Below the pieces are notes generated by a model. It saw only the letters and a program-made list of their open reading frames with translations. It did not search any database and had not been told where the DNA came from. A stretch of DNA of 64,000 nt, taken from assembly GCA_965232285.1 (NCBI GenBank), contig CBDDPL010000004.1, positions 806,001-870,000 on the forward strand, read 5' to 3'. Made by a program: the position numbers and the translations under genes. Below are positions 7,809-16,574 of this stretch, piece by piece; positions within the stretch are counted from its first letter, which is position 1; every line of letters begins with the position of its first letter. Source of the DNA: Denitrobaculum sp965232285 (lineage in GTDB: Bacteria > Pseudomonadota > Alphaproteobacteria > Kiloniellales > Kiloniellaceae).

Positions 7809-8411
7809 ATGTCGAGTGCTTTCCTGCCGGGCTTTTTGCTGGGCCTCAGCCTGATCGTGGCGATCGGTGCGCAGAACGCTTTCGTGCTGCGCCAGGGCCT
7901 GCGCCAGGAGCACGTCTTCCTGATCTGCCTGACCTGTGCCGTTTCGGATGCGGCTTTGATCACCCTTGGCGTTACCGGCTTCGCTGTGGTTTCGGAGCTC
8001 CTGCCCTGGGCGGAACCGCTCCTGCGCTATGGCGGCGCGGTCTTTCTCTTCCTTTACGGGCTGCGGTCTTTCCTGGCCGCCTGGCGCAGCGACGGCGCGT
8101 TGGCGCCTGCGCAGGAGACTGCGGGTGCGTTGACGACGGCGCTGATCACCTGTCTGGCCCTGACCTGGCTGAATCCGCACGTCTATCTGGATACGGTGGT
8201 GTTCCTCGGTTCCATCTCGACACGCTACGGCGAGGAGCAGGCCGCCTTCGGCCTCGGCGCCGTGACAGCCTCCTTCGTTTTCTTCTTTTCCCTTGGCTAT
8301 GGTGCGCGCCTGCTGCGGCCGCTTTTTGCAAAGCCCGCTTCCTGGCGGGTTCTGGAGGTCGTGATCGGGGTGATTATGTGGAGTATCGCGGCTGGTCTCC
8401 TCTTGAATTGA
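7809..8411 (+). CDS. argO: LysE/ArgO-family basic amino acid exporter
   Basis: 200 residues with about six transmembrane helices. Family motifs are present: AIGAQNAFVLRQGL in the first loop, CAVSDAALI in helix 2 and TWLNPHVYLDTVV in helix 4, matching ArgO/LysE of Escherichia coli and Corynebacterium. It exports arginine or lysine when the internal pool is high. It is divergently transcribed from argP, which would activate it. Arginine versus lysine specificity cannot be read from the sequence. Confidence 0.9.
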   Translation: MSSAFLPGFLLGLSLIVAIGAQNAFVLRQGLRQEHVFLICLTCAVSDAALITLGVTGFAVVSELLPWAEPLLRYGGAVFLFLYGLRSFLAAWRSDGALAPAQETAGALTTALITCLALTWLNPHVYLDTVVFLGSISTRYGEEQAAFGLGAVTASFVFFFSLGYGARLLRPLFAKPASWRVLEVVIGVIMWSIAAGLLLN

Positions 8412-8510
8412 AGCTGCAGGCACGCTTTGGCCCGGACCGAAACAAGGTTCGCCCCTGCGCTGATATCGTGAAGCCTCATGACACAGGTTGCAGGCTGGCA
8501 GGAGGACGAG

Positions 8511-8828
8511 GTGGCGACAGCGAAGGCGTTGAACCAGGGCTTTGTGGTTGCGATTACGATCGAGGCGAAGGAAGGGGAGGCGGACCGCCTGGCGGCTCTA
8601 CTGGCTGATCTCGCCATCCCTTCCAATGCGGAGCCGGGGATGAAGGTCTTTCTGCCCTACCGCTCTCCCAGCGACGAAAAGCTCTTCTTCATTTATGAGC
8701 TTTATGAGGATGAGGAGGCCTGGGCGGCTCATCAGGAGACAGCGCATTTCAAGCGGGCGTTGCCGGACCTGCTGCGGCTTGCGGCGAAACGCGAACGCGT
8801 GCCTTTCGTCCCCTATGTACCGATCTGA
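8511..8828 (+). CDS. Antibiotic biosynthesis monooxygenase (ABM)-domain protein
   Basis: 105 residues from the GTG at 8511, chosen because AGGAGG ends seven bases before it; an ATG at 8478 would add 11 residues. One ferredoxin-like ABM domain covers nearly the whole protein: FVVAITIEAKEGEADRL, then FLPYRSPSDEKLFFIYELYE and AWAAHQETAHFKRALPDLL. Relatives such as YgiN act as small cofactor-free quinol monooxygenases and form dimers. It ends only three bases from the stop of the convergent vWA operon. Substrate is unknown. Confidence 0.8.
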   Translation: MATAKALNQGFVVAITIEAKEGEADRLAALLADLAIPSNAEPGMKVFLPYRSPSDEKLFFIYELYEDEEAWAAHQETAHFKRALPDLLRLAAKRERVPFVPYVPI

Positions 8829-8831
8829 GGT

Positions 8832-9785
8832 TCAACGTGGCAGCGCAACGAAAGTGCCATTGTTGCGGCGCGTGACTTCGCGCATCAGGGTCGCAAAACG
8901 CCCCTTTGAATAGTTGGACAGAAAGCCGATGGCATGCACCCTTGCCAGACGCTTATTGTTGATGCGATTGCTGTTAAGCCGGTCGAGCGCGTTGATGACG
9001 GGATCGTAGGAAGAGCCGCTGTATTCATCGCCGAAGATGTAGATGGCAAGCTTGGTATTCGGGTTTGCGTAGCGTTTTAACGCAACCTCCAGGCCTTCGA
9101 CCGGACTGCTGTTCGATGTGCTGTTCCAGGATTTCAGCAACTTGATCGCGTTTGCGCGACGCCCAGGTGTGTCCGGTATCCAGCGGCCCGCATAGCCCGA
9201 CAGCAGATGCCGACCGTTATCGTTCAAAATTTGAAAGCCCTTTATCTTCGGATGGATGCGGATGGTGTTCTCGACTTCTGCCGTCACACGTCCCCAGATT
9301 TCCTTCATGCTGCCTGAGGTATCCACGATGAAGACCACATACTCGCTGTCAACCGGTATGCCCCCCACCTCGACGTCCCGGTCAGTGCGAGTCGGCTGTG
9401 AGATCGAGGTCCGGTTCTGGCGTTCGAGCGATGACTGGACCAGTTCCAGTCCTTCGATATCTTCCCGCAGGCTTTGTGCCGCCGCGGCCGCTGAGCGCTG
9501 CTGTGCGTTGACCTCGGCGGACAGCCGCTTGAGGCGATCGAGCAGGATCTCCTTGTCCGCTGTTTCCTGCTGCGCCTCGGCCAATTCGCTTTCCAGTTCC
9601 TGCTCGAGAGTTTCGGCCTGAAGCACCTGCTGCAGCAGCGATTCTGCGTCAGTCTCGAGATCCGAGAGCGGCGATTCGGCATAGGGGGAGATCAGAACCA
9701 ACAGCACGACCGCACCAAACCCGCAGGAGACGATGTCGAGAAACGACAGGCTGAAGATGTCCAGATCTCGTCGTCGCTGCTTCAT
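8832..9785 (-). CDS. vWA-domain protein with ExbD-like transmembrane anchor (second of a pair)
   Basis: 317 residues. A short basic N-terminus leads into one helix, SFLDIVSCGFGAVVLLVLI (residues ~14-32), with an Asp at its start as in ExbD/TolR/MotB. A coiled coil follows (residues ~40-115, QQVLQAETLEQELESELAEA and similar heptads), then a von Willebrand A domain (~140-317) with the MIDAS motif VDTSGSM and later YIFGDEYSGSS. The vWA domain should lie in the periplasm. Its ATG overlaps the stop of the other vWA gene by four bases, implying coupled translation. It is the last gene of the operon starting at 17267. Role inferred: output subunit of a proton-driven stator-like complex. Confidence 0.8.
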   Translation of the reverse strand: MKQRRRDLDIFSLSFLDIVSCGFGAVVLLVLISPYAESPLSDLETDAESLLQQVLQAETLEQELESELAEAQQETADKEILLDRLKRLSAEVNAQQRSAAAAAQSLREDIEGLELVQSSLERQNRTSISQPTRTDRDVEVGGIPVDSEYVVFIVDTSGSMKEIWGRVTAEVENTIRIHPKIKGFQILNDNGRHLLSGYAGRWIPDTPGRRANAIKLLKSWNSTSNSSPVEGLEVALKRYANPNTKLAIYIFGDEYSGSSYDPVINALDRLNSNRINNKRLARVHAIGFLSNYSKGRFATLMREVTRRNNGTFVALPR

Positions 9786-10846
9786 GGCCAGCTTTCCGCC
9801 GGGCTGATCAGCAGCCCGCCTGTATGAGAGGTCCAGGCCCAGTATTCGATTGAGGCCTGCGGGTCGCCTTCAATGGGGAGCAGGATCACGTTGACCGTAA
9901 CGCCGGAGAGGGCGGCCCCGTTCACGCTGTGCCGGAACAGCTTTACTCGGCAGTCGCCGGATATGGTCGAAGACCCGCCCCAGAGCGCGCTGCAGCTCGC
10001 GAAGGGATTCAGGCTGCGGTAGCTGGATTCACCCTTGGTCGGCAGGCCGTCGGTGATGATGTAGAGATCGGTCGGACGTTGGGCGGAGACAGCCTGAAGG
10101 CCCGCTTCGAGATTGGTCGGGCCTTCCGGTACCTTAGCCTTCAGATCCGCAAGAATGCTCTCAAGCGCGGCAGCATCGCCCGCCGAGGCCCAAGCCCGGT
10201 CACCGAGACGATCCGCAGTTTCGTTAAAGGAAACGACGCCGACGCTGGAGTTCGCCGGTGCGCGGGCGAGCAGCCAGGTCACGATCCTGCGCGCTCGAAG
10301 CCACTTCGGCCCCGATTTCTTTTCGGCCGCGGAGGTATTCTTGCGACGAATGATATCGATCAATACCTCATCGGTCATGGAGGCACTGCTGTCGACCAGG
10401 ACCATAATTCGACGACCCTTGACCTCCAAACCAATCAGGTAGTCCTCTTCACCGACCTGCGGGCTTGCGACGACATCCGGTTGCTCCTTCGGGATCTCGA
10501 CTTTTTTTATCGTTTCTTCGAGAGCCTGTTTCTTTCGTTTTCCCTCGGATGCTTCCTGTTCAGCGCGGGCGAGTGCCTGGCTGTGCGCCTCGAGATCTTT
10601 CGATGTCTCTTCGATCGCCTTCTGCTTTGCCAGGGTTTCTGCCTGACTTGCGGCGATCTGGTCTCTGAGCTGGCTTTGCTGTGCTTCGAGGCGCTCGAGA
10701 TCCGCGGCGAGGAGCTCGGCCTCGATGACAGAGGTGTCGACATTGTGCTTGATCAGCATGAACACGAGAATGATCGCGCCCAGCCCGCAGGACATGATGT
10801 CCAGAAAAGCAAGGCCGGAGCTTTCAGTTTTTCGACGTGGTCTCAT
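9782..10846 (-). CDS. vWA-domain protein with ExbD-like transmembrane anchor (first of a pair)
   Basis: 354 residues with the same plan as its neighbour: LAFLDIMSCGLGAIILVFML (residues ~12-31) with Asp in the position of the proton-carrying Asp of ExbD/TolR (FIDVMLVLL-type helices), a long coiled coil (residues ~40-120) and a vWA domain (~145-350) with the MIDAS motif VDSSASM. The vWA domains of the two paralogues differ strongly, while the membrane helix is nearly the same, so the helix is the constrained part. It overlaps the MotA/ExbB-like gene by 23 bases. The pair may form a heterodimer inside the channel ring; this is inference. Confidence 0.8.
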   Translation of the reverse strand: MRPRRKTESSGLAFLDIMSCGLGAIILVFMLIKHNVDTSVIEAELLAADLERLEAQQSQLRDQIAASQAETLAKQKAIEETSKDLEAHSQALARAEQEASEGKRKKQALEETIKKVEIPKEQPDVVASPQVGEEDYLIGLEVKGRRIMVLVDSSASMTDEVLIDIIRRKNTSAAEKKSGPKWLRARRIVTWLLARAPANSSVGVVSFNETADRLGDRAWASAGDAAALESILADLKAKVPEGPTNLEAGLQAVSAQRPTDLYIITDGLPTKGESSYRSLNPFASCSALWGGSSTISGDCRVKLFRHSVNGAALSGVTVNVILLPIEGDPQASIEYWAWTSHTGGLLISPAESWP

Positions 10847-11681
10847 CGTGCTCTGCGGCGCTGATGCGATTAAGCAGGAAGGATTCGCAATAGCCTTGTG
10901 TGTCGACGACCAGCCCGTCCTGCAAGCGCTGCAACTGGTGGAGCAGAAGCATGAGGCCGATGCTGATCAGCAGGGCGACAAAGGTTGAGTTGAAAGCGAC
11001 GCCGAGGCTTTCCGTCATGCCGGCGATGTCGCCAGACAAGGCCTGGTCTGCCTGCGCCAAGGCCTCACCGATACCTCGAACGGTGCCGATGAAGCCAAGG
11101 GACGGGATTGCCCAGATCAGATAGCGGATCATCGAGTTTTCGGCTTCCAGCCTGACCGCCAAAGCCTCAACACTGGAATCGATCGCGTCCGATGTGTTCT
11201 GCACGTTCTCGGTGATGAGATAGCGCCGCAGGCTGGCCATCAAGGTGCGCACCAACGGTGTTGTCCTGATGGCTTCGGGCAAGTCCTCGAGCGACTTGAG
11301 AGCGGAGGAGAGATCCTTCGCGTCGCCGGTCTTCCCATCGAGGAAGTCCACTTGAAAGAGATAGCGGTCTTTGAGGATGGCAAGGCATTTGCCGACGATC
11401 AGGTAGATTCCCCAGAACATGAGGATCAGGCAGATTTCCTGCTCGTAGTCTTTCAAAATGACCACGAGGTCACGCGGGGCGGACTGTCCGGCTGCCCTTG
11501 CAGCCTCCATCGCCAATTGAGCTTCCGGCCGGATATAGCCGATGTAGGCCAGATGAACGGCCACGATCGACAGGACCAGCGCGATGGCGCTTTTCACGAG
11601 CGTGGACAAATCAGATATCCACGGGGAAGGACGTCGGGGAATTGAGGCTGAGCCCGCTGCCCGCGGATTGCGCGTAGGCAA
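10824..11681 (-). CDS. MotA/TolQ/ExbB proton-channel family protein
   Basis: About 285 residues. Four hydrophobic segments are visible at ~29-50, ~85-105, ~185-205 and ~225-250. The third contains AIPSLGFIGTVRGIGEAL, the family signature (P..G..GTV.G) of TolQ, ExbB and MotA. These proteins form pentamers that turn around a dimer of the D/R/B partner using the proton gradient. The partner role is filled by the two vWA genes directly downstream. The start is uncertain: TTG at 11681 overlaps the preceding small gene by 71 bases, whereas TTG or GTG codons just after 11611 would avoid the overlap and still keep the first helix. Confidence 0.85.
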   Translation of the reverse strand: MPTRNPRAAGSASIPRRPSPWISDLSTLVKSAIALVLSIVAVHLAYIGYIRPEAQLAMEAARAAGQSAPRDLVVILKDYEQEICLILMFWGIYLIVGKCLAILKDRYLFQVDFLDGKTGDAKDLSSALKSLEDLPEAIRTTPLVRTLMASLRRYLITENVQNTSDAIDSSVEALAVRLEAENSMIRYLIWAIPSLGFIGTVRGIGEALAQADQALSGDIAGMTESLGVAFNSTFVALLISIGLMLLLHQLQRLQDGLVVDTQGYCESFLLNRISAAEHDETTSKN

Positions 11682-11775
11682 GTCCTGCTATGCCGGCAAT
11701 GGCAAGCAGGGCGAAAAACAGCACGCTTCGTTGATAAAATTGCCGCCTAGTCTGCGGCTGCCTTTTGTCCGCCAT
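11611..11775 (-). CDS. 54-residue single-span membrane protein inside the vWA/ExbB operon
   Basis: The ATG at 11775 has a strong GGGAGG eleven bases upstream, inside the end of the PEGA/FGE gene, and the frame runs 54 residues to 11611. The product is basic at the start (ADKRQPQTRRQFYQRS), then has one hydrophobic helix (VLFFALLAIAGIAGLAYA, residues ~18-35) and a short Ser/Gly-rich tail, probably periplasmic. I do not recognise it. The strong ribosome site, operon position and membrane profile argue it is real. It could be an accessory subunit of the channel complex. Confidence 0.6.
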   Translation of the reverse strand: MADKRQPQTRRQFYQRSVLFFALLAIAGIAGLAYAQSAGSGLSLNSPTSFPVDI

Positions 11776-13765
11776 ATAAATACCTCCCAACTCGAAAACC
11801 GACATCGTTCCTGTGGCCGGCCAGGCCGTCGCGGAAAGAAGCACGCAACTGGGTCCGTGTGCCGGAGCCCCAACTGGCGCCCTTGATGACATGGGGGCCG
11901 CCGAACCCGGGTCCCAGAGGATCGACCGCCACGACCCCTTCGGATGGTGGCGCCAGAGAATAGACGTCGTGAACCCATTCACTGACATTTCCCGCCAGAT
12001 CATACAGGCCCGACGCTTCTGCCTTGAAGCTGCCGACCGGCGCGATCCTGGTGTAGCCGTCAGTATAGTTGGCAACGTAAAAACGCGTGACTCCATTCGC
12101 AGATTCATCGGCGATGTTTCCGGCCATCGGCGGGACGACACTCTCATCACCCCAGGGGAAAATCGTTTGAGACGCTTTGCCCGCTTTTCGGGCGAGCCAT
12201 TCCCACTCGGCTTCACTCAGAAGGCGATAGCCGTCTGAACGGCTGTTCACGGCCCGCAGACGGCCCCCTTTGATCTGGTAAAAGGGTGAGAGCCCGTTCT
12301 GAGCGCTGAGCCAGTTGCAGAAGGTCGCCGCCTCAAGCCAGGTGATGGAGGTAACAGGTTCACGGCCTGGGCCGCTGTGCCCTGCGCGAAACAAAGCGAA
12401 CTGTGCGTTGGTGACTTCATGCTTGGCGGCATAAAAGGGTTTCTCAAGTCTGACATCTCGCAGAAACTCGTTGGCGCGCTGGCCTTTCTGATGCCTCGGC
12501 GCGCCCATGGTGAACGGACCTGGCCGAAACAGAAGTAACTCAATGCCGGCTTTGTTGCGGTAGCTTTTCGGGGCCTCGGCGAGCCGGGCCGAGGCCTCAG
12601 GCACGAGATTTCTGCGCACGACCGTCTTGCGGCCGACAGAGGGGCGAATAGTTGTCTTGACGCTCCTGTAACCGGTTTTCTTCAACTCGATTTCGTGAGG
12701 CCTGGCCCTCAGGGACAGCTTCACCGAGCCTTTGCCGACTTTCTTTCCATCGACCAGGATGTCCGCGGCGGGGGCCGTATAGATTTCGACCTGGCCGAGA
12801 GCCGGCTCGAGTTCAAAGGTAAGGTGTCGCGATTCTCTTGGCTTCAGGGCCAGCTTACGGGTCACACTTGTGTAGCCTTCCAGGGCGTAGGTCACACGAT
12901 GTTCGGTGTTTGCACTGAGACCATGGCTGCGATTGGGATCGATCTGTCCACCGTTCAAAAGCAGTTGGCCGCCGGGCGGGGAGACAGAAAAGGTCACGGT
13001 CGCCGAGACCGGCTTCAGCAGGTAATTGCGTGTGATTGATCTGCTCTGATTGGTCAGGGCTATCGTTTCCGTGACAGCAACGAAGTCCTTCTTTTCAACC
13101 GTCAGCTCATACTCACCGCCATCCTGCTCCAGGGTCAGCGGTGTTTGACCGAGCAGCAAACCGTCAAGCCGCACATCCGCGCCTTCAGGTTTCGAGGTCA
13201 ACTCGAGCCGCCCTTTCACGGGGCGGAGCAGCACGGTCGTTTCGTGCGTTTTGTCCCGTTCGATCTGAAGGGCAAAGTCCTCGACTTCGAAAAAGGGGTT
13301 GTCGATGCTCAATTGGTAACTGCCCGGATCCAACTCTTGCTCCAGAGACTCCGCGACGGCCAGAAACGCGCCGTTCAGGTCCCAGCGGGTATTGGTCCGG
13401 GCCGGGTCGGTCATCGCAATCAGACGTCCTGGCAGTTCTTCGAGCGTCACTTCCACGGCGCCGCCTTGTTGCTCTGGCGTGATGACGATGCGGGCTTCGC
13501 GAAAGCCATCGGCGCGCACCGTGATTTCCGGCGCCTGTGAAAAACCGTAGACAATATTTTCGAGCGAAAAGGCGAAGCCGTCGGTCACCTGAACCGATCC
13601 GGTTTCCCCGGCATCCGCCGGTAAAATCTTGATTGAGGTCCCGCTCGCCGAGACCAGGACCGCAACAACGGCAGTGGCCGCCAGGATGAAGGCCCCCAGG
13701 AGCAGCAGGAAAATCCGTCGCTGCCGGGCCCGTGCTTCTCTCAGGCCGATCTCAAATGCGCTCAT
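11747..13765 (-). CDS. Membrane-anchored PEGA-repeat protein with C-terminal formylglycine-generating-enzyme-like domain
   Basis: 672 residues: a transmembrane helix near the N-terminus (IFLLLLGAFILAATAVVAVL, ~18-38), then a periplasmic part. Three PEGA-like repeats occur around residues 185-390 (GRLELTSKPEGADVRLDG, TVTFSVSPPGGQLLLNGG, GQVEIYTAPAADILVDGKK), a surface-layer or peptidoglycan-associated module. Residues ~410-665 form an FGE/SUMF1 domain (GPFTMGAPRHQKGQRANE, KHEVTNAQFALF, YRLLSEAEWEWLAR, GNVSEWVHD, DVGFRVGR). The two catalytic cysteines of true sulfatase-activating FGEs are absent from the corresponding KGASWGSGTRTQ segment, so it is probably a binding or structural domain. It overlaps the upstream gene by 14 bases. 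Confidence 0.85.
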   Translation of the reverse strand: MSAFEIGLREARARQRRIFLLLLGAFILAATAVVAVLVSASGTSIKILPADAGETGSVQVTDGFAFSLENIVYGFSQAPEITVRADGFREARIVITPEQQGGAVEVTLEELPGRLIAMTDPARTNTRWDLNGAFLAVAESLEQELDPGSYQLSIDNPFFEVEDFALQIERDKTHETTVLLRPVKGRLELTSKPEGADVRLDGLLLGQTPLTLEQDGGEYELTVEKKDFVAVTETIALTNQSRSITRNYLLKPVSATVTFSVSPPGGQLLLNGGQIDPNRSHGLSANTEHRVTYALEGYTSVTRKLALKPRESRHLTFELEPALGQVEIYTAPAADILVDGKKVGKGSVKLSLRARPHEIELKKTGYRSVKTTIRPSVGRKTVVRRNLVPEASARLAEAPKSYRNKAGIELLLFRPGPFTMGAPRHQKGQRANEFLRDVRLEKPFYAAKHEVTNAQFALFRAGHSGPGREPVTSITWLEAATFCNWLSAQNGLSPFYQIKGGRLRAVNSRSDGYRLLSEAEWEWLARKAGKASQTIFPWGDESVVPPMAGNIADESANGVTRFYVANYTDGYTRIAPVGSFKAEASGLYDLAGNVSEWVHDVYSLAPPSEGVVAVDPLGPGFGGPHVIKGASWGSGTRTQLRASFRDGLAGHRNDVGFRVGRYLYGGQKAAAD

Positions 13766-15290
13766 CGCAATAGATCTCTACGACGAAGTCTACGGCACCC
13801 GGTGGGATCTGCACGTCGATAAGCTTCGCACGAAAGCCCTGTCGTACGCCCTCAAAGGTATGTTGCCCGGGTTTCAGTTCGATCGTCTTGTTTTCCGTCC
13901 TGCCGACCTTGCCGACGCCGCGCACGGAGATGTTGGTTTTGCCGTCGGAGACAACGCGAACCTGTACCTTGGTCGAATAGGCCTCCAGCAGCGCAGAGAG
14001 TTTCTCCGCCTGTGCCTTCAGGGAGCGACTGTGGTTCGCGAGAGGGCGCGCCTCCGTTATCGCTCCCTGGGCCTGCCGGGCCACATTGCCGGATGTAAGC
14101 CGTTGGGGCGCCTGGAGGTGCTTGGAGAGCTGCGCCGTGACGGTGACGACCTGCGTTGCGAGCGCCATGCCGGCATTCGCCTCGGCGTTGCCCGGGAACA
14201 AATCCCCGGCCTCCCGGAACAAGGCGCCTGCAGAGCGCCAGTCGTCCGACTGCGATGACCGATGCGCTTTCGCCATAAGACGTTCGAATTCCAGCTTGCG
14301 GGAGAGTTCGGCAGCCTGTTTAGACAGCAGCTTCGCTTCCGGCCGGCCCTTAAAAATCTCTCTGGCCTTTTCCAGGCTCTTGTACGCCGATTTGAGATCT
14401 TGCCGGCCAAGGGCCGCCATTCCTTGATCGATGTGTCGCGTGAAGGCTCGCTCGCGCAGTTCCAGGGTCACCTTTTCCAGACGTGTGGCAAGATACTGCC
14501 TGGACGGGTCGAGGCCGAGCGCTGCCTCAAGATGGGTTTTCTCAGCCTCGAGATTGTTTTCGGTCCGCGCAATCTCCGCCTTTTCGATAAGAGCCAGAAG
14601 GGGAGGCAGTCCGTCGATCGCCTGCGCTAACTCGCCTGCTTCAAGTGACCCTGGTTTCAGCCTGAGGGCTTCCGCGATTCCGAGCGAGGCAGCGTCGTAA
14701 TCATCGGCTTCGTATGAGGACTTCGCGCCAGCGAGCGCTGAATCGAATGCGGCGTCACGTTTCCCGATCTCGTTGCGGGCGACAGAAGCGGCGTCTTGCA
14801 GGCTGGAAAGCGCGGCTCCGTAGTTGCCTTTCGTGAATTCTGAAACCGCGCGGTCCTTCTTGTCGAGAATCTCGCGCTGCCGTGCAGCGTTCCACTGCGC
14901 AAAGGCTTCGCTGGCCACCTCCGCTTCCAGGTCGCTCTCGAAGCTCTTGAGAGCTTCCTTGAACTCTGCTCTGTCCGCTGCCGTTGCCTCATCCTCCGCG
15001 GAAGACGCCTGCGGCACGGGGGCTGTTTCTGCCTTCGGTCTTTCCGCGCGCGCGACAGCCGGATCGGTCTCCTGCGGCGCGGGTCCGGACACCTGTTCGC
15101 TGCTGGAGCTCGCAGGTGGCGCGGTGTTTGCCGCCTGTTCAGGACCGAGCCCCAGGCGGGAGAGGTCGATGGTTACGATGCCGAGCAAAAACAGCGCCAC
15201 GATCGCTGCACAGCCGACGGATATGAGCAGGAAGCGGACACGCTTCTGATGGGCTTGCCTGCTGGCTTTCTCGAGTTCTTCAAGCAGCAT
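13752..15290 (-). CDS. Membrane-anchored helical-repeat (TPR-like) protein
   Basis: 512 residues. A single transmembrane helix (VRFLLISVGCAAIVALFLLG, ~18-38) is followed by a Pro/Ser/Ala-rich linker (~50-100) and a long alpha-helical region (~105-430) whose repeats look like TPR units (TKGNYGAALSSLQDA, YEADDYDAASLGIAEALRLK, ALGRQDLKSAYKSLEKARE, DDWRSAGALFREAGDLFPG). The last 70 residues are beta-rich and PEGA-like (KTIELKPGQHTFEGVRQGF). It should be a periplasmic scaffold anchored in the inner membrane. It is third in the operon, 15 bases after the lipoprotein gene, and overlaps the PEGA/FGE gene. Confidence 0.75.
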   Translation of the reverse strand: MLLEELEKASRQAHQKRVRFLLISVGCAAIVALFLLGIVTIDLSRLGLGPEQAANTAPPASSSSEQVSGPAPQETDPAVARAERPKAETAPVPQASSAEDEATAADRAEFKEALKSFESDLEAEVASEAFAQWNAARQREILDKKDRAVSEFTKGNYGAALSSLQDAASVARNEIGKRDAAFDSALAGAKSSYEADDYDAASLGIAEALRLKPGSLEAGELAQAIDGLPPLLALIEKAEIARTENNLEAEKTHLEAALGLDPSRQYLATRLEKVTLELRERAFTRHIDQGMAALGRQDLKSAYKSLEKAREIFKGRPEAKLLSKQAAELSRKLEFERLMAKAHRSSQSDDWRSAGALFREAGDLFPGNAEANAGMALATQVVTVTAQLSKHLQAPQRLTSGNVARQAQGAITEARPLANHSRSLKAQAEKLSALLEAYSTKVQVRVVSDGKTNISVRGVGKVGRTENKTIELKPGQHTFEGVRQGFRAKLIDVQIPPGAVDFVVEIYCDERI

Positions 15291-15305
15291 GGTGATGGGT
15301 TAAAA

Positions 15306-16550
15306 TCAGAGCTGTACCTCTGGTGTCCGCTCTTCAGCGTAGATTTTTTCGAGAAATTCCCGCCACTGTGCAAATTGCTCTTTCGCGGTGCCGGTCAGCT
15401 TGACCGTCTTTTCTTCAAAGGCGACAACCTGCGGCGCCAGCTCGACATCGATGGACTCGCCAAGTTCTGCAAGCGCATCCCGATGAACTTTGGCCTCTTC
15501 ATTGGTTTGAAAACTCTTCTGCAAGAAAACGGCGCTGGCCGCTCCGGCGGCAACACCGGCCCCGACCGCGGCCGTCCGTGTGGCTGCACTGTCCGAATTC
15601 GCGCCGGCCGCGATTGCGGCGACGGCTGCGACGGCACCCAGCACGCCAACGATTGCCTCTGTCGTTGCCTTGCGTTTGAGCTCCCGGCGGGCCAGGACCT
15701 CCTGCAGGCTCTGTTCCTGCCAGATGAAATAGCTGGTTTCCATCTCGTCACTGAAGGACTGGTAGGTATCCTGAAGACCATCCACGAAGAGCTGGTCTCT
15801 GACCCGAATGGCCCGGGTCCGCTTCAGCATGGGATCTCTCTCGCTCGGGAAGCTCATGAGCTCGGCACGGCCGTTTTTCACCGCAAGATGCTCCGCGAAG
15901 GCTTCCTGGGTAAAGCTGGCGCCAAAGCGGAGTTCAGTCATTCGCTGCAGCTTGGCGAGTTCAGTGCCTGAATAGTCTTCGAGTTCCTGAGCGATGCGGT
16001 TTGCCGCCTTTTCAAAGACGGGATCATAGGGGTCTTTTCCCTTGTTTCGGATGTTCTTGTGGAAACCCTCCTCGACTTCATGGTCGAAGCTGCGCGTCAG
16101 CCAGGAATTTCCGGAAATATCCAAGACCTCGACTTCGATTTCGACATCTTCTCCGTTGGACTCGACAATTTTTCCAATAACATAGAGGTCGCCCGTTGCG
16201 GTCTCGTCGGGCACCACCCGCACTGCGCCAAAGGCCTGTGTTGCCTCCATGGCCGCTTTCATCTTGTAGGCGAAGCGATTTGCCTCGGCGCGCCGCAGTT
16301 CCGGCCAGACTCCTTCTTCCTTATAGTTTTCCGCGTCTTCTGACAGACCGGGGTCGAATACCGGAATGATCACGTCCAGCCGCGGTTTGTGTGGGTCCAC
16401 AACCGCTTTCCTGTCCGAGTCGAACAGTGACGAAAGCTGAGGCCCAACCTTGATTCCGCTGCTTGACGAGCCGTCGCCGGTGGTGACACACCCCGACAAA
16501 GCAAAGGCGATTACGACGGCGCAACGCGAGAAGTTAGATAAAAAACTCAT
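15306..16550 (-). CDS. Outer-envelope lipoprotein of unknown family
   Basis: 414 residues starting with a lipoprotein signal peptide whose lipobox is LSGC (Cys at ~21), followed by VTTGDGSSSS. Residues ~55-170 form a mixed alpha/beta domain (RLDVIIPVFDPG, FGAVRVVPDETATGDLYVIG, EIEVEVLDISGNSW) resembling domains of LpoB/GNA1162-type assembly lipoproteins. A Gly/Ala-rich stretch near 300-345 (VGVLGAVAAVAAIAAG, AAVGAGVAAGAASAVFL) looks like a glycine zipper that could insert in a membrane. It is second in the operon, 24 bases after the secreted Gly-rich gene, and could be the outer-membrane anchor point of the complex. The similarity to LpoB is only at the level of fold pattern. Confidence 0.75.
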   Translation of the reverse strand: MSFLSNFSRCAVVIAFALSGCVTTGDGSSSSGIKVGPQLSSLFDSDRKAVVDPHKPRLDVIIPVFDPGLSEDAENYKEEGVWPELRRAEANRFAYKMKAAMEATQAFGAVRVVPDETATGDLYVIGKIVESNGEDVEIEVEVLDISGNSWLTRSFDHEVEEGFHKNIRNKGKDPYDPVFEKAANRIAQELEDYSGTELAKLQRMTELRFGASFTQEAFAEHLAVKNGRAELMSFPSERDPMLKRTRAIRVRDQLFVDGLQDTYQSFSDEMETSYFIWQEQSLQEVLARRELKRKATTEAIVGVLGAVAAVAAIAAGANSDSAATRTAAVGAGVAAGAASAVFLQKSFQTNEEAKVHRDALAELGESIDVELAPQVVAFEEKTVKLTGTAKEQFAQWREFLEKIYAEERTPEVQL

Positions 16551-16574
16551 ACCGAATGTCCCACTGTGCGATAT

